NCBI GenBank assembly: GCA_013396915.1
Contig: VWZL01002032.1
Location: 326,878-390,877, forward strand
Reading direction: 5' to 3'
DNA: 64,000 nt
DNA from: Stercorarius parasiticus
Taxonomy: Eukaryota; Chordata; Aves; Charadriiformes; Stercorariidae
The notes under the pieces are model-generated. The model was not told the DNA's origin. It made no database searches and was given only the letters and a program-made list of their open reading frames with translations. Numbering within the stretch: the stretch's first letter is position 1; each line of letters begins with the position of its first letter. Positions 15,601-30,600 of this stretch are shown one piece after another. Position numbers and translations under genes: made by a program.

Positions 15601-18600
15601 GAGGGGTTGGGAAAAAAATATTAGGCCTGTTCTTAGCAGCAGGTTATTCTGTTCTCAGTAGAATGACAGGTAAGTTGAATGTAATGTTTTCGACCCAAAA
15701 GCATGCATCTGACAATTGGAAGACAAACTATTCAGACTTATCTTGCATTGCTTTAGTCTACTTCTGCTTCTTTTTACCCTCAAAACTACTCCATTTTAAA
15801 GAAACATGTTTAAAAAAAATGAACTGTGAGTGCCAGCATCATTATAGCATGGTTTCCAGTCAGCGTGCTAAACTTAAGCAGTGAGAAGCTTGAATTCCAG
15901 TTCCAGTCTTTCTTCTGCTCAAGTTGCTTTGATATTTCATATATATGAGGCGGAGGTTCATATACTGTTCCTTCAGTGAGATGTTTTGTGATGTATGGGT
16001 CCACACTGATTTGTAAAACCTAAATACTAATATTTCCTTGGCTGCCCAAAACCTGTTTAGCACTGCATCCTGATTTTCTCATGGTGAACTGCTACGTTAC
16101 ATTCTCTTTCCTTCAGAAACATGAAAACAAATGGTGCTAACATGGCCTTTTCCCATTACAGAAAGGAACAGTCCTGCATTCTTATTGATCTTATGAAGGA
16201 ATATCAGAGCTTGAAGTCAGCAGTGATGAAAGTCATAGACAGTGCTGACAGTGCTTCTGTGATCAAATCCATTTGGAAGGATCATGAAGATGTCAGGCGA
16301 GCTTTATCAAAGGTAATTACATATATTTTCATTTGAGGGATTTAAATGATCTTTAATTTAGATTTATTTTTCCTTTTGAAAGGTACCCTTGAGCTGTGTT
16401 TAAAGTTCCTTGAATTTACTGTCAAATCTTGTCACGCTGATATTCAGGGTTTAATTTGTACTAATTCAGATGAGGAAAGGATATAGTCCTTTCAGCATTT
16501 TGGTGAGATCCATTAATGTGTATGTGATTGTGGCTATTGATAATTTTAACACCTAGAAATGCAAAATGTTAATTTATATGGAAAGCATGTTACCTGCTCT
16601 CTATTTGAAATACTTTGAGAATATATTCCTACCATAGTATGAGAGGATATTTCCAGTCAACATACTTCAATATTTTTCCATATTGGGTAACTTTCTGAAT
16701 AGATAAAAGCCAACAAAAGAAAATGAATTGTGTACATTTCTGATGTGTGCAATTCTTATGTCTGTCTCTTTCCCGAAGATGACTTATTCCATGGGGTACA
16801 ATGTTAGATACTGGCCATCGAGCAGAGATAAGGAATTTGGATCCCTGCGTTCCCCTCATTTCACTGGATCATATTTCTAAAATTCCAAATTCTGCTATCC
16901 ATCAGCCTGTCAGCAAAAACACTTCTGAGTGAAATTCTTTCCATTCATTCAAAGGATAATTTCATTTGGGGGCCTATTGAGCTCTTCATTAAAAATTCCT
17001 CAGTCAGATCTGTATAAACCTCATTCTAAACTATATGTATTTATGGCCTCTTTTTAACAGACATTTTAACTAGAACTGAAGGACAGAAGAGAGCTCAGCA
17101 GTCTAACAAAGAAATGCATGTAACTTCCATACGATTCCTCTCCTAAATGTGAGCCTTGGGCTGTGGAGAATTCCCTGCTACAGCAGTGGCCACATCTAGG
17201 CCTGAAGGAGTTGGAGTGCAATAAATACTTTGCACAGCTCCTACCATAATAAAGTAGGCATGGCCACGTGGCCCTGCTGCATCCAGATTAGTAACTTATC
17301 TCTAATGCTGCTCTGTAATAATCGTTAAAGAGAAAAGTATGAGACGCTTGCTCTGATCCTTTCTCAGCATGTTGTCACCTCTCCAGTGACAGTGTTTTAA
17401 AGATTTCCGTATGCCTAGAACTGCAAACGTGGGAGCCCTGCAGATTTTGTGTAATTCTTTCCTGAACACATCCGTACTTTTGTTTTCCAGAGTATCTAGG
17501 AGTGACAGGGTTTACAGTTCTAAATTTTGTTTGCAACACCCTCTGTTTACCCTGTTGTAACTCCAGAATTTATTTTATTTACTAGTTAGTCAATGATGGG
17601 TTCTTATTGTTTGATTTTAGACATGTAAAGTCTGAAGAATAGAAATAATAATAATAAAAAAAGATTGCCTTCAGTCCCAAAAATAGCTGGTTACCAAGTG
17701 GGGAAAAATGAGAATTTATTATTTCCACTTGTGTGCTTTGTTTATAAGAACAATCATACTATTTGGTTATGCTCATGAGAAAAGCATGTCAGTTGCTCTG
17801 TATTTTGTGGCATGGTTAAATATTAAACGGTATACTGAATGAGAATTATCAAATGCGTAATGTACCACAGGGCCAGGGATGGGTGCCTGGGGAACTGGGT
17901 TTTTCTTTCTTTCTTCAAGGCGTCATTAAACAAACAAATATTTATGCCCACAGCACGAAGCCGCCAAGAACGCTCTGAGTGATAAACAAAAAGACCTGGA
18001 TACTTTCACCAATAAAGGAAAACATTTGTTAGCAGAACTGAAAAGGGTGCAAAACTGTGACTCCACTGCGGTAAAAACAGACATGGACTGTACGGTGGAC
18101 AAATGGCTAGATGTAAGAGTCTGGTGTTTATACACGGAATACAGTTTTTGAGTTGGGCTAGGGTTACAGTTTTAGTATTTTCTTAGGATCTTAGAGTGCA
18201 ATTATTTAGTAAAGTTTACCTTGAAGTGTATCTCAAAGGGTTAATCATAGGCATTTGGCATCCATTGTATGCAAAAGGTGTGACATTCATTTGATAGATT
18301 TAAAGCAACGTCTTATAGTAATGTATGAATGTTACTAATATATATTTGCTCAGTACACACTTTTGAGTATAAATTTGGATTGCATTCTCACCTAACGTAT
18401 GCCAGTATTATTTTATTCAAGTAAATTGGACTAAATAACTTAGGCAGTAAATTGTATTAAGCTACACCATAGAAGATGTGACTATGTTGAGAAAGATGAA
18501 ATTATAGCACAGAAACATAATATAAAAGCTAATATTTATACTTCTTTATTATTAAATTCCTACATTACATAAGAAAGATAAATGCAGCTGTTTTTAAAGA

Positions 18601-21600
18601 TAAAGTTTATTTAAACATAAAACTCTTTCCCAGTAAAAAAATATACAAATTTTTAGAAACAGTCACGTATGATTTTTGTTCATTTTATAATCTGGATAAC
18701 TAAATTGAAATTCGAATTAAGAATTTAGACCTAACTCTTAAGAGAATTATTTTGCCCTGGCTTACTAATTATTTCTGATGCACTTGTCATACAACGGGCT
18801 GCAAAATAAAAAAATCTAAAATTAATTTGTGAATGGTATTGATACATTCTCCTCTCCTAAAAGGTGTCTGAAAGAATTGAAGACAACATTGACCGGCTGG
18901 GTGTAGGCGTGTCTCTATGGGATGACATCCTGAAAACTGGAGATGAAATGGATGGATGGTGCAATAAGAGCATTTCTCAACTGAATGAAGGCATCAGCAA
19001 CTTGAGTGACAGCCAGAGAATGGAGGTCCTCCTCAAAGGCTTCCAGGTGCTTACCCATAAATCGGTGATAAAAGTGTTCTGGACCAAAATCTCGAGTGAT
19101 ATCGGGCACATAGATAAGGCTGTACTGTTGTAGACCACTGTGTCCCCTGTTCAAGCAGTGGTGCTGTTAACTCAAGGGCTAGTTGACAGCATTACAGTCC
19201 TTTTTTGAAGCTGTTTGCTTCTAACAGAAATAAGAACGGCTCATCTCTTATTAAATCTAAGCCCCCTGGTTATTTTGGCTCTAGCAGTACAATGTGTTCT
19301 TAGAAGCACAAAAATTTCAAAAAGCATGGCATTGGATTGAACTCTGTTCCAGTAGAAACTGATGGAAATTTTAGACAACTTCAGCTGAAGTTAAGCAAAA
19401 AATGAGTAATTTCTAAAATCTCACTTAAGACGGTAGATTCTCCAGACAATAAAAGATATATGCTGAACTGGAGGGCAAATTTTAATGTCAGGTTCTAACA
19501 ATTTTAGTAAGGTGAGGTCTTTCTTTTCTGGACAGTGTTAAAGTGTTCCAGAAATCTAGCCAGCGTTCAGGATGCATTCTGCCTCTATTGGCTTAAAATA
19601 TACAGCGGATCAACCATAGAATGAGCCATATTCTACTTCATTTGAAATAAGTGATGTCCTTACAAAGATGAACGATGAACATTTACAAGTAGTATGATAG
19701 AATATGAAATGGTGCTAAATCAGTATTTTGCTCAGGACAAGCTTTATGTAATGTCTTTCTGATTAGCATACCAGTCAGAGCACCTAAATTCATTACTGTT
19801 AAAACTGATTCGGAGTAAGAGCAAACGGTACCCAAACCACAGCAGTACCTGATTCACAAGAGGCCCAGAATAGCAGAAGACATGAGCAACGTGCATACAT
19901 TTACAGTCAGAATTCATAGTCAATGATACTTTTTTTGCACTTTATTTTGCAAAGGTAAGAGGAAATGCAGTTCACTGACAGAAGGGTCATGCCATTTCAG
20001 CAATCATAAATATATGAGCATGGACAGAAATAATTAGTGAACCTTTTATATGGTCCATAGCAGTGGTCCCTTTCTTGATCAGTCACCTAATATTACATCC
20101 TCCTAGCACAACATACCTCCTGAGGATTCTTCTGGGGCCGCCTGGACTTCTACCATTCAGGGCAGATGTTAAGTGCAGCAATTTAATCCTGAAATCCACT
20201 GTCCAATATTTTAATTGGTGTGATCTGTTTGAGTTTTTTTGAAAAGAAAGTTTGGGTAGGAGGATACACACACCAATTATTTGCCAAATACTTCAGAACT
20301 ACAATTATACAAATTATGATTTTCTCTTTCACTTTGATATTATTCTTTTAGGATGTAGAATCTTTCTTTATAACTTGGATCTTTATGACCACAATATATA
20401 CAAGGTCCAGATATGTCAGTGCCCATATAGCAATATTTTTAAATTCCTTTTTGAGGTTAAAATTTATTTCTGTGTCTAATTTTTTTCTGAGAGCTCACTT
20501 CCTTGTAATAAAAACCAGAGAGCACATGTATTATTCTCTGCATGCCATTAAGTGGAACCTAACAACCACAGTAGATTTTTCCAGTCGAATAAACAATGAC
20601 ATTCCCGTCTTTATTCAGCGAGTTTTAAGAAACCAAAGCGGGTAGTGCATTTTAAGTGCTAAAAATGTGTGTGGTTATTTTAGTGGAGGGGAAAAAAATC
20701 CCTGAACCACGTCTAACAAAGGAAAAGAGATGGGAGTATTTTAGAGAAGAAAACTAATAGAACAAGTGTTTTCCCTCTGGTTGCTAAACTTTGTTTACAT
20801 TTACTTTCATTTTTGCGATCGATGGAGCATCCTTCTAAAGGTCTAAAACCTTCCCGTAGTTTTGTATGAAACTTTGACCACATCTCTTTTGCAGTCTGAA
20901 GTCAAGGATAAAGAGCTGAAGTTGGAGCAGCTTAGTTCCAAAATTTCAGATCTCAAAGAACTGACCCGTAGTCAAGAGCCTCCTGCAGATCTCCAGGTAA
21001 AATAAAGATATTGGTAATCACAGACCATGCTCAAACGACTAAGAAACTCCTCCTGAAATTTCTGTCTCTCCTGTACTGTCTTTTTCTTTCAAGGTGACAG
21101 ATACGGCATTATTTATATGTATCATAACTATTCTCTGTTCATATTTCCTTAGTTACCTTTGATTTTTTTCTGAAAAAAAGTATGCCAAAAAGTAATTGAA
21201 TGTTAGACTTATAAAAGTATTTTTTACTAAATCAAAATAAATAGTTTATAAGGTAGCTATTCAGGTATGAGACAGATGATACTGTCTATACTGCACAACA
21301 TTAACCCACATATGTGAGTGCATACACAGTTTGCCTCTTTGAAAGAATTATAATGCAGTAAAATATGTTCAAAAATATGTTAAAATATGTAAAATATGTA
21401 AAATTGCTTTACCAAACCAAAAGTGTTCTTTAAAGGATGGGAATTAGTGCACTGAACTAGCTGTTACAAGAGAGGGGTAAAATACGAACGCTGAGGGTGA
21501 GCTGTTGAACTTTTATTATTGGTTAGGTCTTTATTATTTGTGTTCTAGGGCGGGTGCAAAACCAAAGTATGACTATTGTGGATGTTTGATTTCAAATGGA

Positions 21601-24600
21601 AGTTGGTATTGGAGATTATTCACTTTCAATGTCAGAAATTTTAAAAGATAAGCTGAGTTCTGCCATTTCCACAGGCAGGGAAATATCTCGGTAGATATTT
21701 ATTTCAAAGCCATTTATCAGATTTTAACAGAACTTAATATAACATTCAAGCCTTGCCCACATTTTGCTGTGACCATACACATAAGCCTAAATAACTAATC
21801 AGATATGGGTCAAGAACCCTATAGTCTAAAGATTTGCAAATTATATGGACCTGCTTATGTTCTCCCAAATTGTTTTCTTTACGCGAGAGGTTCAGAAAGC
21901 TCGGGTTTATTTGTACGTTTCATAATAAAAACGTGTCCACTTTTAGAGCGAAACTTGGAGCAAATTATTTTGCAGAATATCACTTTTAACCAACACACAC
22001 CTATTTCCAACTACTAAATATGATAAAAACAATAAAAAATTTCAATCATACCTACAATAAAATAATTGTAGTTGATATATAAATGCAAATTTGAAAATAA
22101 AGCCTCACAAACTAAGCATAAATTCCCAAATTATTTGCCAACATTCAAATGCTAAGTAAGTAAACTCAGTATGATCAGTTTATATCCTAAGAACATAAAC
22201 AATTCCTTAATAGAATTTTCAGTAATTGCTCATTTATAAATATTACCCTATTATGACTGATTTGATTTACTTCTTATTAGTAACATGCGCACAACTAACA
22301 TCCACTATAATTTCACATATTGCTGTCTTTGGACAGGTTGATGGGCAATGTTCTAACTTACTCCTGTATTGTCTTCAATTTTAATCTGCCTTACACTGAG
22401 ATACTTTAAGCCTCAGTGCTCTTAAGTCTTGCCAATTGATATTTCTTTTTATGGAGCTAGTTGTGTTTAGGTCATGTTCTTTATATATGGAAAATAAGAA
22501 AAGGAAAAAAGATCGACTGTTTAGTTTTTCAGAACCGGATAATAACTTCAGCAGTTTGCAGTCTGGGTTTTTATAAATTGGTAATCCTTCTTTGGATTAC
22601 TGTATCTCTAAGACTTAATCCTGAATGGTTGTTATTTTTTTATTTATGTAGGTATCTTTAGTTACAGATGTAAAGAGAGAAAAATGTGACACTTTACCAC
22701 CTTCCATTTTTTCAATAAACATTCACTACAATAAACATTTTATTTAAATGCTTTAGTACCTAACATTTTGCTTTTAGTTCATAGAATCAGATTTGAGGCA
22801 GAAGCTGGAACATGCCAAAGAAATGTCAGAGACAGCAAAAGAGACACTGAAAGATTTCAGTACTCAGAAGATGCAGTTACAGAAGTCTATCGATCAGATG
22901 ACAGACTGGTTAACAAAAGCGGAAGAGACTCTCTTAAGCTGTGCACGTAACCTGGATCCTGAAGCTCTAAATAAAGTGAAGGTCGGTGATGAAGAAAATG
23001 AATGTGCTTTTTCTTATGCAGTGATCGTTGGTTTTTTTATCAGAGTTTTTGCTAAGCGTTATACTTAATTTTCATTTGATAAAAAATAAGTATCTCCTCC
23101 ACAGCTTCTAGAATATTAGCAAATAATACAGTCATGCTCTTTAAGAAGTTCCACCAATGATCAAAAGTTCTGATCTATTGACTTTATACAAACCTTTTAG
23201 AAAATGATAATGAATGATACGGTCTTTGTTGTGACAAGAACCAGTTTTGTTACATTGAACTCTTCAGTCGTTACTCCAGCATGTTTACAAGTCCACTGAC
23301 CCCTTGCAGTATAAGTTATGAATTTATAACTCACCTCAGTAACAGACCCTGGACTGAACTCACTTTTAACACAAACTGCTACCTCAGAAGTCCTCCTCAG
23401 TCCTCATATATAGCAGTTCTTTCGTCTACATCCTAGAGCTCTCTTGATTGCATATAATTGTGCACATCGTAACGTGACAAACCACATAGAGATTTTTTCA
23501 GTGTGAGTACATGTTAATGTTGATATACTAGCCAATTCAAATTTAATTTTCAAACAAATCCTCCTCTCTGGTCAGATGAAAGCTCCCTTTCATTCAGAAG
23601 TCCCACCAAACACCAGTGTCGTGTTGCATCTCACCTTCAGAATTTTCTGAAAATAGCTATTGCTATTCAATGTGCCTTGACATTTATTTATTTTTTAATA
23701 AAGTAGTAAACCATGAGAAACAGCATTTTTCACATTTGTGTGATGGCTCTTCAGTTTCAAGGATTCATCTCACTGGAAATTCTAGGAAAGGCGATCCAGT
23801 ACTACTTCTCTCCATTGTGTCTACGACTTGCAATAGACCATAGGAGGAAAGAGCATATGGGAGGAGCAGGAATGCTTGAGGAAAAGAGAAGGCTCTCTTG
23901 TTTCCTTACAAATGTCATGTTTGTGTTGTAACTTCATTTTCAGGAAACACAAAAAGACCTTCAGCATCAGCAGAGCAGCATTGACTCAGTCCGTGAGAAC
24001 CTCAACAGCTTGTGTCGCAAATACCATTCTGTAGAGCTGGAAACTCTTGGTGGCACTGTCACTTCATTAATAAAGAAGTATGAAGCTGTGAATCTGCTGT
24101 GTTCCAGAACACAGGCCAGCATGCAAGAGTCCTTGGAAAAACATTTCCTCCGTGAGTCTTCAGGCTTGCTAATAGTTAGCCCACAGCCATGAATCATTCT
24201 GGAGTCTGCCAGAGTTTCCAGTGATGTCACTTCCAATTACAACTTTATTTTTGTATGGAGCCTTTTAAAAAGCCCTGTTACAAAATGTTCATTTGATAAC
24301 TGCTATGAAACAAAGCCTTTTACAAAAACAGAATTCAACTTTAAACATGTAATATGCAGGAAAGGCAAGCTCAGCATGACCTTTCTTCACTCCTTGTATA
24401 CATTTCTATTGCATACATACACTTTGTGTATTTGCATAAAAAGATGAATATAACCAAATGGAGATGTTCATAATGTAAAAGTCCCCATCCGGGCTCCCTG
24501 GATAGTCAGTGGAGAGAAGCGGGCAATTTTTAATCTTATATATTAAAATATTAATCTACATACCATCTAACATGAAATTGAGATGAATCATAGACTGAAA

Positions 24601-27600
24601 ATGCCTGTCTTTGCCCATTGACTATAAAGGGGAGTCTATTGTGACTGTTCAAATTTGAATGTTTACAGGGAAACAAAATGAATCCCACTCCCCAAGGCTA
24701 TTGAAGACAATGAGGCTCATCCTTTTAGCTTTTAGACGCTGTTCCTGAAGGATAAAAGAATTGTGGAAGACAGCTGTATAGTATTGTGGATAATGCTGCT
24801 TCTTAAAAAATATTCTCTTCTCTATACTTTTTTATTAAATAAGATTCTCTGGAAGAATTCCAGGAATGGTTTTCTGGTGTGAAGGCTGCAGTAAAAGAAT
24901 CATCTGACAGGTCTGGGGACAGCAAAGCCATAGAGGCAAAGCTACATGACTTGCAGGTATAGTGAACAAATTAAAAATAGTAATTAGCAATTAACTATAT
25001 GTATCCTATCATATCTCTAAAATAATTCATAGATGCTATCATATTTATTGGTTTTGTTTCCAAAAAGGTAATGTAAGAATAGTTCAAGATGGCAGTATGT
25101 GCTGTGGAGGGAGTACAGAGGAAACTGTGTTCACTGTTCTGAGATCAGTGGAAGGTTTATGTGTAACTAAAGTATTCTTGTTTATGATTTTTAATCTTTT
25201 CGCCTTTTTTTCCTTCTTACTTTTCTTTTCCTTTTCCGTCTTTTTCTTACGCTATTGCTTATTCAATCTTTCAGTCTTTCAGTCTATTCAATCGTAACAC
25301 TGATATGTCAAAGCTTATCTGTGTAGATTTTCAGGGGGACAGAACACAAATAGCAGGCACCTACTGCAAACAGCCCTAATTCCTGAAATGTATAACATCT
25401 TCAGGACAAGACTAAATTATCCAGAGAAAGACCTTCAGACCAAATAGGAAAACTGGGCTCTGTGAATTGTAGCACCACTTAATAAAACTTTATTTGAACT
25501 ATGTGCTTAGAATTTTTTCCATAGCTAGACATGGCTCTCATCTTGTTGGGGAAAACTGACCACTTCTAAGAGAAGTATCGCTTATCTTTAGTTATTAATT
25601 CGTGCATGTTTAAACTGTATTCTTTCATTACATAGAGCGTGCTGGATTCTGTAAGCGAGGGACAGAAGAAGTTAGATGCTGCATGCAAAGAAGGAGAAAG
25701 TTTGTATGCTTGCTTACCCAAACCAGTTGTAAGCCATATTCAGGAGCAAATAACAAAGTCTAACCAGAACTTCCAGGAATTCCTCAACCAGTGTCTGAAT
25801 GATAAGGCGGCCCTGGAAGCTTGTGCCTCGCACCTGGGAAGGTGAGTAATACCAGTATTTACAGATGGACTGCATGAAATTATCCGGCTGCAGAAATACA
25901 CGCCACAATTTGAAATAATTTCCAGTTTTCCGGTCCTATTTGCTTTTTCCTTTGGAAATATTTACAGAAAAAATTAATTTCTCTGCTAAAAACAAAGCAA
26001 CAGGTCTTGCATTATTTTCTTAAGGAGTGGAAGGCCAGGATCATGTATGTGGAAGATCTGCATAGCTCATGCAATCCCAAATCAGCAGTTGGGATCTCAG
26101 TAATTTAAACGCAATTTCTTGGAAGGAAAAGGTGTGATGAATTTTCAACTTCTGCCCTGGGGTTTGAAGATAGTATGCTTTTTACACAGCATGCGTCTGT
26201 CCTATCCTATTCCAGATGAATGCGTTTCCTAAAGACCTAATAAAAAAACACTCTTAAATTATTACTTGGGACTGGAGTTTTGGGACTTCAAATATTTTTA
26301 GGTATAACTAGATTCAAAACTGTTGCTAATTGAAGGCAAGGTTAGGGTAGCAGTAATGCGTAAAACAGCAAGATGAGATGGTGTGCCTTCATGTAAGGAA
26401 AAGGTTTTCAAACTTAGGCCCGGAACTTATTTTGCTGAGTTTTGAGTGCTTGAGATTCCAGCTACATTCTGTTGGAGAAACTGAAAGCACAACGCTTCAA
26501 GTGCTGTAAGTGTCAATACTGAGTAAAAGCCCATTTTTACCCATTTTGTAACTTGAGACTGAATCATTATAAGGATTGGGAAAAAGCTTTCTTTTGGTCT
26601 GCCTTTATTGAATCTAGTAATAAATAAAAGCACTGTCACTTTAAATTGTGGAGGCTTTTTTCTCACTGTGGTTCCCATGATTTTGCTGAACATTTTTAGA
26701 GAGCTGCTGAATATTTTTAGATTAGTAGTCACTGTGGAATTACGTTTTGTGTACAACTCTTATTCTTGACGCGTGAAATTGATACGTAGCTTCATTTTCC
26801 TGGTCTTGTGGATATTGAAAGAGCGGAGTTAACTTCCTACTAACTTTACTCCACCTGAGAAATATTTTTACGGTAGTATTTATCTGTTCTGTAGCTTTGA
26901 AGATCAGCACAAGAAACTTGGCCTGTGGATACATGACATGGAAGAAAGAATAAGCACAGAAGCATTAGGAGAGTGCAAACAGCTTATTCCTGAGAAGAAA
27001 AAGGAGGTACAGAAATTGGAAAAGTTCCTGGAAGAGTTACTGAATTCAAGGTAGTATGAAATACATTTCCTAAAATAGTCTTACTTTTTCCTCTGCTAAA
27101 GCAACAGTGAGGCTAAACTGTTGGGGTAAAATGTGTTTGTGAAAGATAGAGAAAGGTGTTGCAACATACTCTGTGAAAAAAGGCTGAGTCCAGATACTTC
27201 CAGTTTTAAGGAAACTGGAATTTGAAGCCAACTCCAAAATTTGGTGGTGATACTTTCCTCATTAAGAAAAGCTTATTTTACTTCATTAATAATTGGAAAC
27301 TGAAAAATATCATCTTAAAAAAATAAATCTTAAAAATATTCCTTGCAAAAGCAATAGTAAAAATGACGCTTATCATTATATCCTTTTTTTTTTTTTCTTT
27401 CTGTCCTGCGACACTCGGATCCAAACGGGTTAGCAGACTCCCCTTTCCCATATAGCTAACTTTATAAAAGAGCTCAAATAACATCCACATTGGCTGTGAA
27501 ATCTTTCTAGAATTCAGACTTAGCCAACAGATGATGAAGTAATTGCCTTTTTTAGTACACAGTGGTTTTTCAAATTCTTTTTTTTATTATTAGGTTGGTG

Positions 27601-30600
27601 GAGTTAGAACAGAAATAGTAGTTGTTCAAGCCTCACAGCATGCTAAAAGGAAACACCCAGTCTCTGCCTGTTCCCTTGAGACTGATGCAAGACATTTCGG
27701 TCTGATGCAAACTCCTTGTAATCACGGAGTGTCAGCGAGGGGGATCCAGTAGACTGAGATTAACTGAGGCTGTACAAACCCGGAGTTCTAATCCCTTTTC
27801 CTGACCCTCGTACTGAACGCCAGAGTCAGTGTCTAATCCCGGACAAACAGCCTGACCTTTCCAGCATGCCTTCCTACCTGTCAAAGACTATAAACTTCTC
27901 AGAAGCTTTGACAGGTGTAAGAAATCCATATAGAACTGGAAAGTCTGACAGCCAAAAAGAAAATTAAGTTGGCTTTTAATTCAAATGTGCAACACAAAGA
28001 TTTCAGTGTGATCATTTTGAGCACCAAAATCTGCAAGAAATGGCACTGTACGCGACTAGAGATATTAATCGATACACATTGCTTATATTTCCTTTCATGC
28101 TCCCCCAGACAATTGTTCTGTTAACTATGAACTCTGTCACCGGTGGAGTAGGTCATTATATCAGCAACCTTCATAACTTCTCATCAGAAGTTATTGCTAT
28201 ATATTGCTTAAATTGCTATAGATTGCTTATTGCTATAACAGTATCATCTGCTTTCTGAAACTGATTTTCAGGCTCAATATTTTCTTTCAGGGCATCTTTT
28301 GATAAGTTGTCCCAAATGGCACAGGCTTTAAATGAAGAGGGACATGGTGCTGGGAGAGAAGTGCGCCTGGCCTCTCAACATCTCACTAGTTATCAAAATA
28401 TGGTCAAAACTGTCAAGGAGAAGCTACGAACATGTCAGCTTGCACTCCAAGAGCATCTCACTTTGGAGGAGGCATTACAGACTATGTGGTCATGGGTGAA
28501 AGAGGTTCAAGATAAACTGGCGTCATCAGAGAGCACTGTTGGTAGCAAAGCCACGCTAGAGAGACGACTGACACAAATTCAGGTAAAGAAGGATACAACT
28601 AGAGATTACACATCAAGATTAACATTGGGTGTGGGCCACATCCGTGAAAAATGAATATTTTTTAATATTTTATTCTTTCTATGGTTATAAAGGAGAGGGT
28701 TAGAATTTAAAGTGATCTTGACAAATTAGGAGCTGCAGTATGAAAAAAAGGATGAAGATTAATGGAGACAGGTGCCAGGTATTACATTTAATAAGGAATA
28801 ATGAACTATGGAAATGCTTATTGAGGTCCGAAAAAGCTTTCTAATGGACGGTAAGCCTTGAAATAAACGACACAGAGAGGTTGTGATGAATCTGTCACCA
28901 GAGGTCTTCAGGAACAGGTTAGAGAAACATCTTATTAGGAAGCCATGGGCTTCCTTGAGATATCTTCTAGCTATGTGGTGCTGTATTTCTGTGCAGTGCT
29001 TGACCTACTCATTGTCTGCTGCAATGTGAGCAATATTTTAGGATGACCAATGCAGTGAAATACCTGTAAGGCTGTGGGAAAAACTGCTGGATCACTTGTA
29101 CATAGCAAGGGACAGGCACTTACAAGAAAAGGTGCCTAGGAATTCATACTAGGCATGGCTGTCAATGATAAATGAGCTCATAGAAGACGGTGTCACTGTT
29201 GAAAGAATAACAGCTTTCATCTCTCAGCAAGTTGCATTTGATGTTTTGACTTACTTTGCCTCACAGGAGATCCTCTTACTCAAAGGTGATGGTGAAGTTA
29301 AACTGAACATGGCCATTGGCAAAGGAGAGCAAGCACTTAGAAGCAGCAATGAGGAAGGACAAAAGGTGATACAAACTGAGCTTCAGACGCTGAAGGACGT
29401 GTGGAATGACATCATCAGCACATCAGTGAACTGGCAGAGGTAAAAATCCCTGGAGAACACTGACCAGACCCTACCATCTTTGCTTACAAAAAATGATACC
29501 TTACAGCACATAGGAGTCCATTCATTCATTACTGGTATGTGAAGGGAAAGTTGTATCATCAGAGAGAATCAAAATTGCCTGAAAAAAATACATACTTCTC
29601 CAAAAAAGATGAGCTGACCCTATCAGATGAATCCAATTGCATATGAGATGGTAGTGGATGGTAATTTAAAAATAAATAGAAATTATACAAATTCATACAG
29701 AGAAAAAGCTAGAAAGGGCTTTCTGAGTTATTGAACCTGTACTTGGGCAGCACCAAGAACATCTAACATATTTTTCTACCTTTTCCTTACAAAACTCTTG
29801 GAAAGTATCTCATGTTTTTTCATTATGTTTTTTAATTAAAAAAAATACTAATACTTACTCAAAATAATCTTTCTTGAAAAGTAAGATGATTTCTTCGTGG
29901 CCGAACCTGGGTAGAAATTGAAAGGTTTTCTTATTGCCTGTGTAAGAACATTTTATGAATTTGAAGGCCTCCATCATCTCTGTTCTAGACAGACTGATGT
30001 TTCTCAGCTTCTCAGTACTAATACTTTCTGGACCTCTTTCATCCTTGTTTATTTTTCAGTAGATTGCAGAATATCAGTACTTTGTCTACATTATTCTTAA
30101 AAGATAGTAACTGAAAATGGGCTGACCTCTTACTGTATTTGAGATCTTATTAATTCTGAGTAGAGTATCAGTACTTTCCATTTCCTTCATACAACACTCT
30201 TCTTAATCCACTCCAGAATGAGATTTTCCTTTCTTTCCAAGTGTCATATTGTTGAATTTTGTTTACTTCTTTATCCTCTACTATCTCCAAATACTTTTCC
30301 ACAGTATTAAGCCTAGACAGTTACCCCCAATTTTGTATTGATATATCTGATTTCTCCTTCCTAAGCAAAGCATGATTTTCAACATCAAATTCCATCTTTT
30401 TTTAAATTTCTTTTAAGAACATCTGACATTTAAATCCTGCCATCAAACTAGCTGCAGCCACTCCCTGGTTACTTTCATCTGTGGGTTTCACAAGCACTCT
30501 CTGTTCCATCATCCCGGTTATTACCAGGTAGAAATGGGCCTTTGATGAACTTCTGCATGATCCTGCTTCTTTAGTTCTCTACTGAAAACAAAGTTTTCCC

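Noticed and set aside
15258..15884. Cluster of + strand open frames in intron 10
   Set aside because: Overlapping frames in T-rich intron, hydrophobic by base composition, with no family match and no plausible splice phase into w10 or w11.
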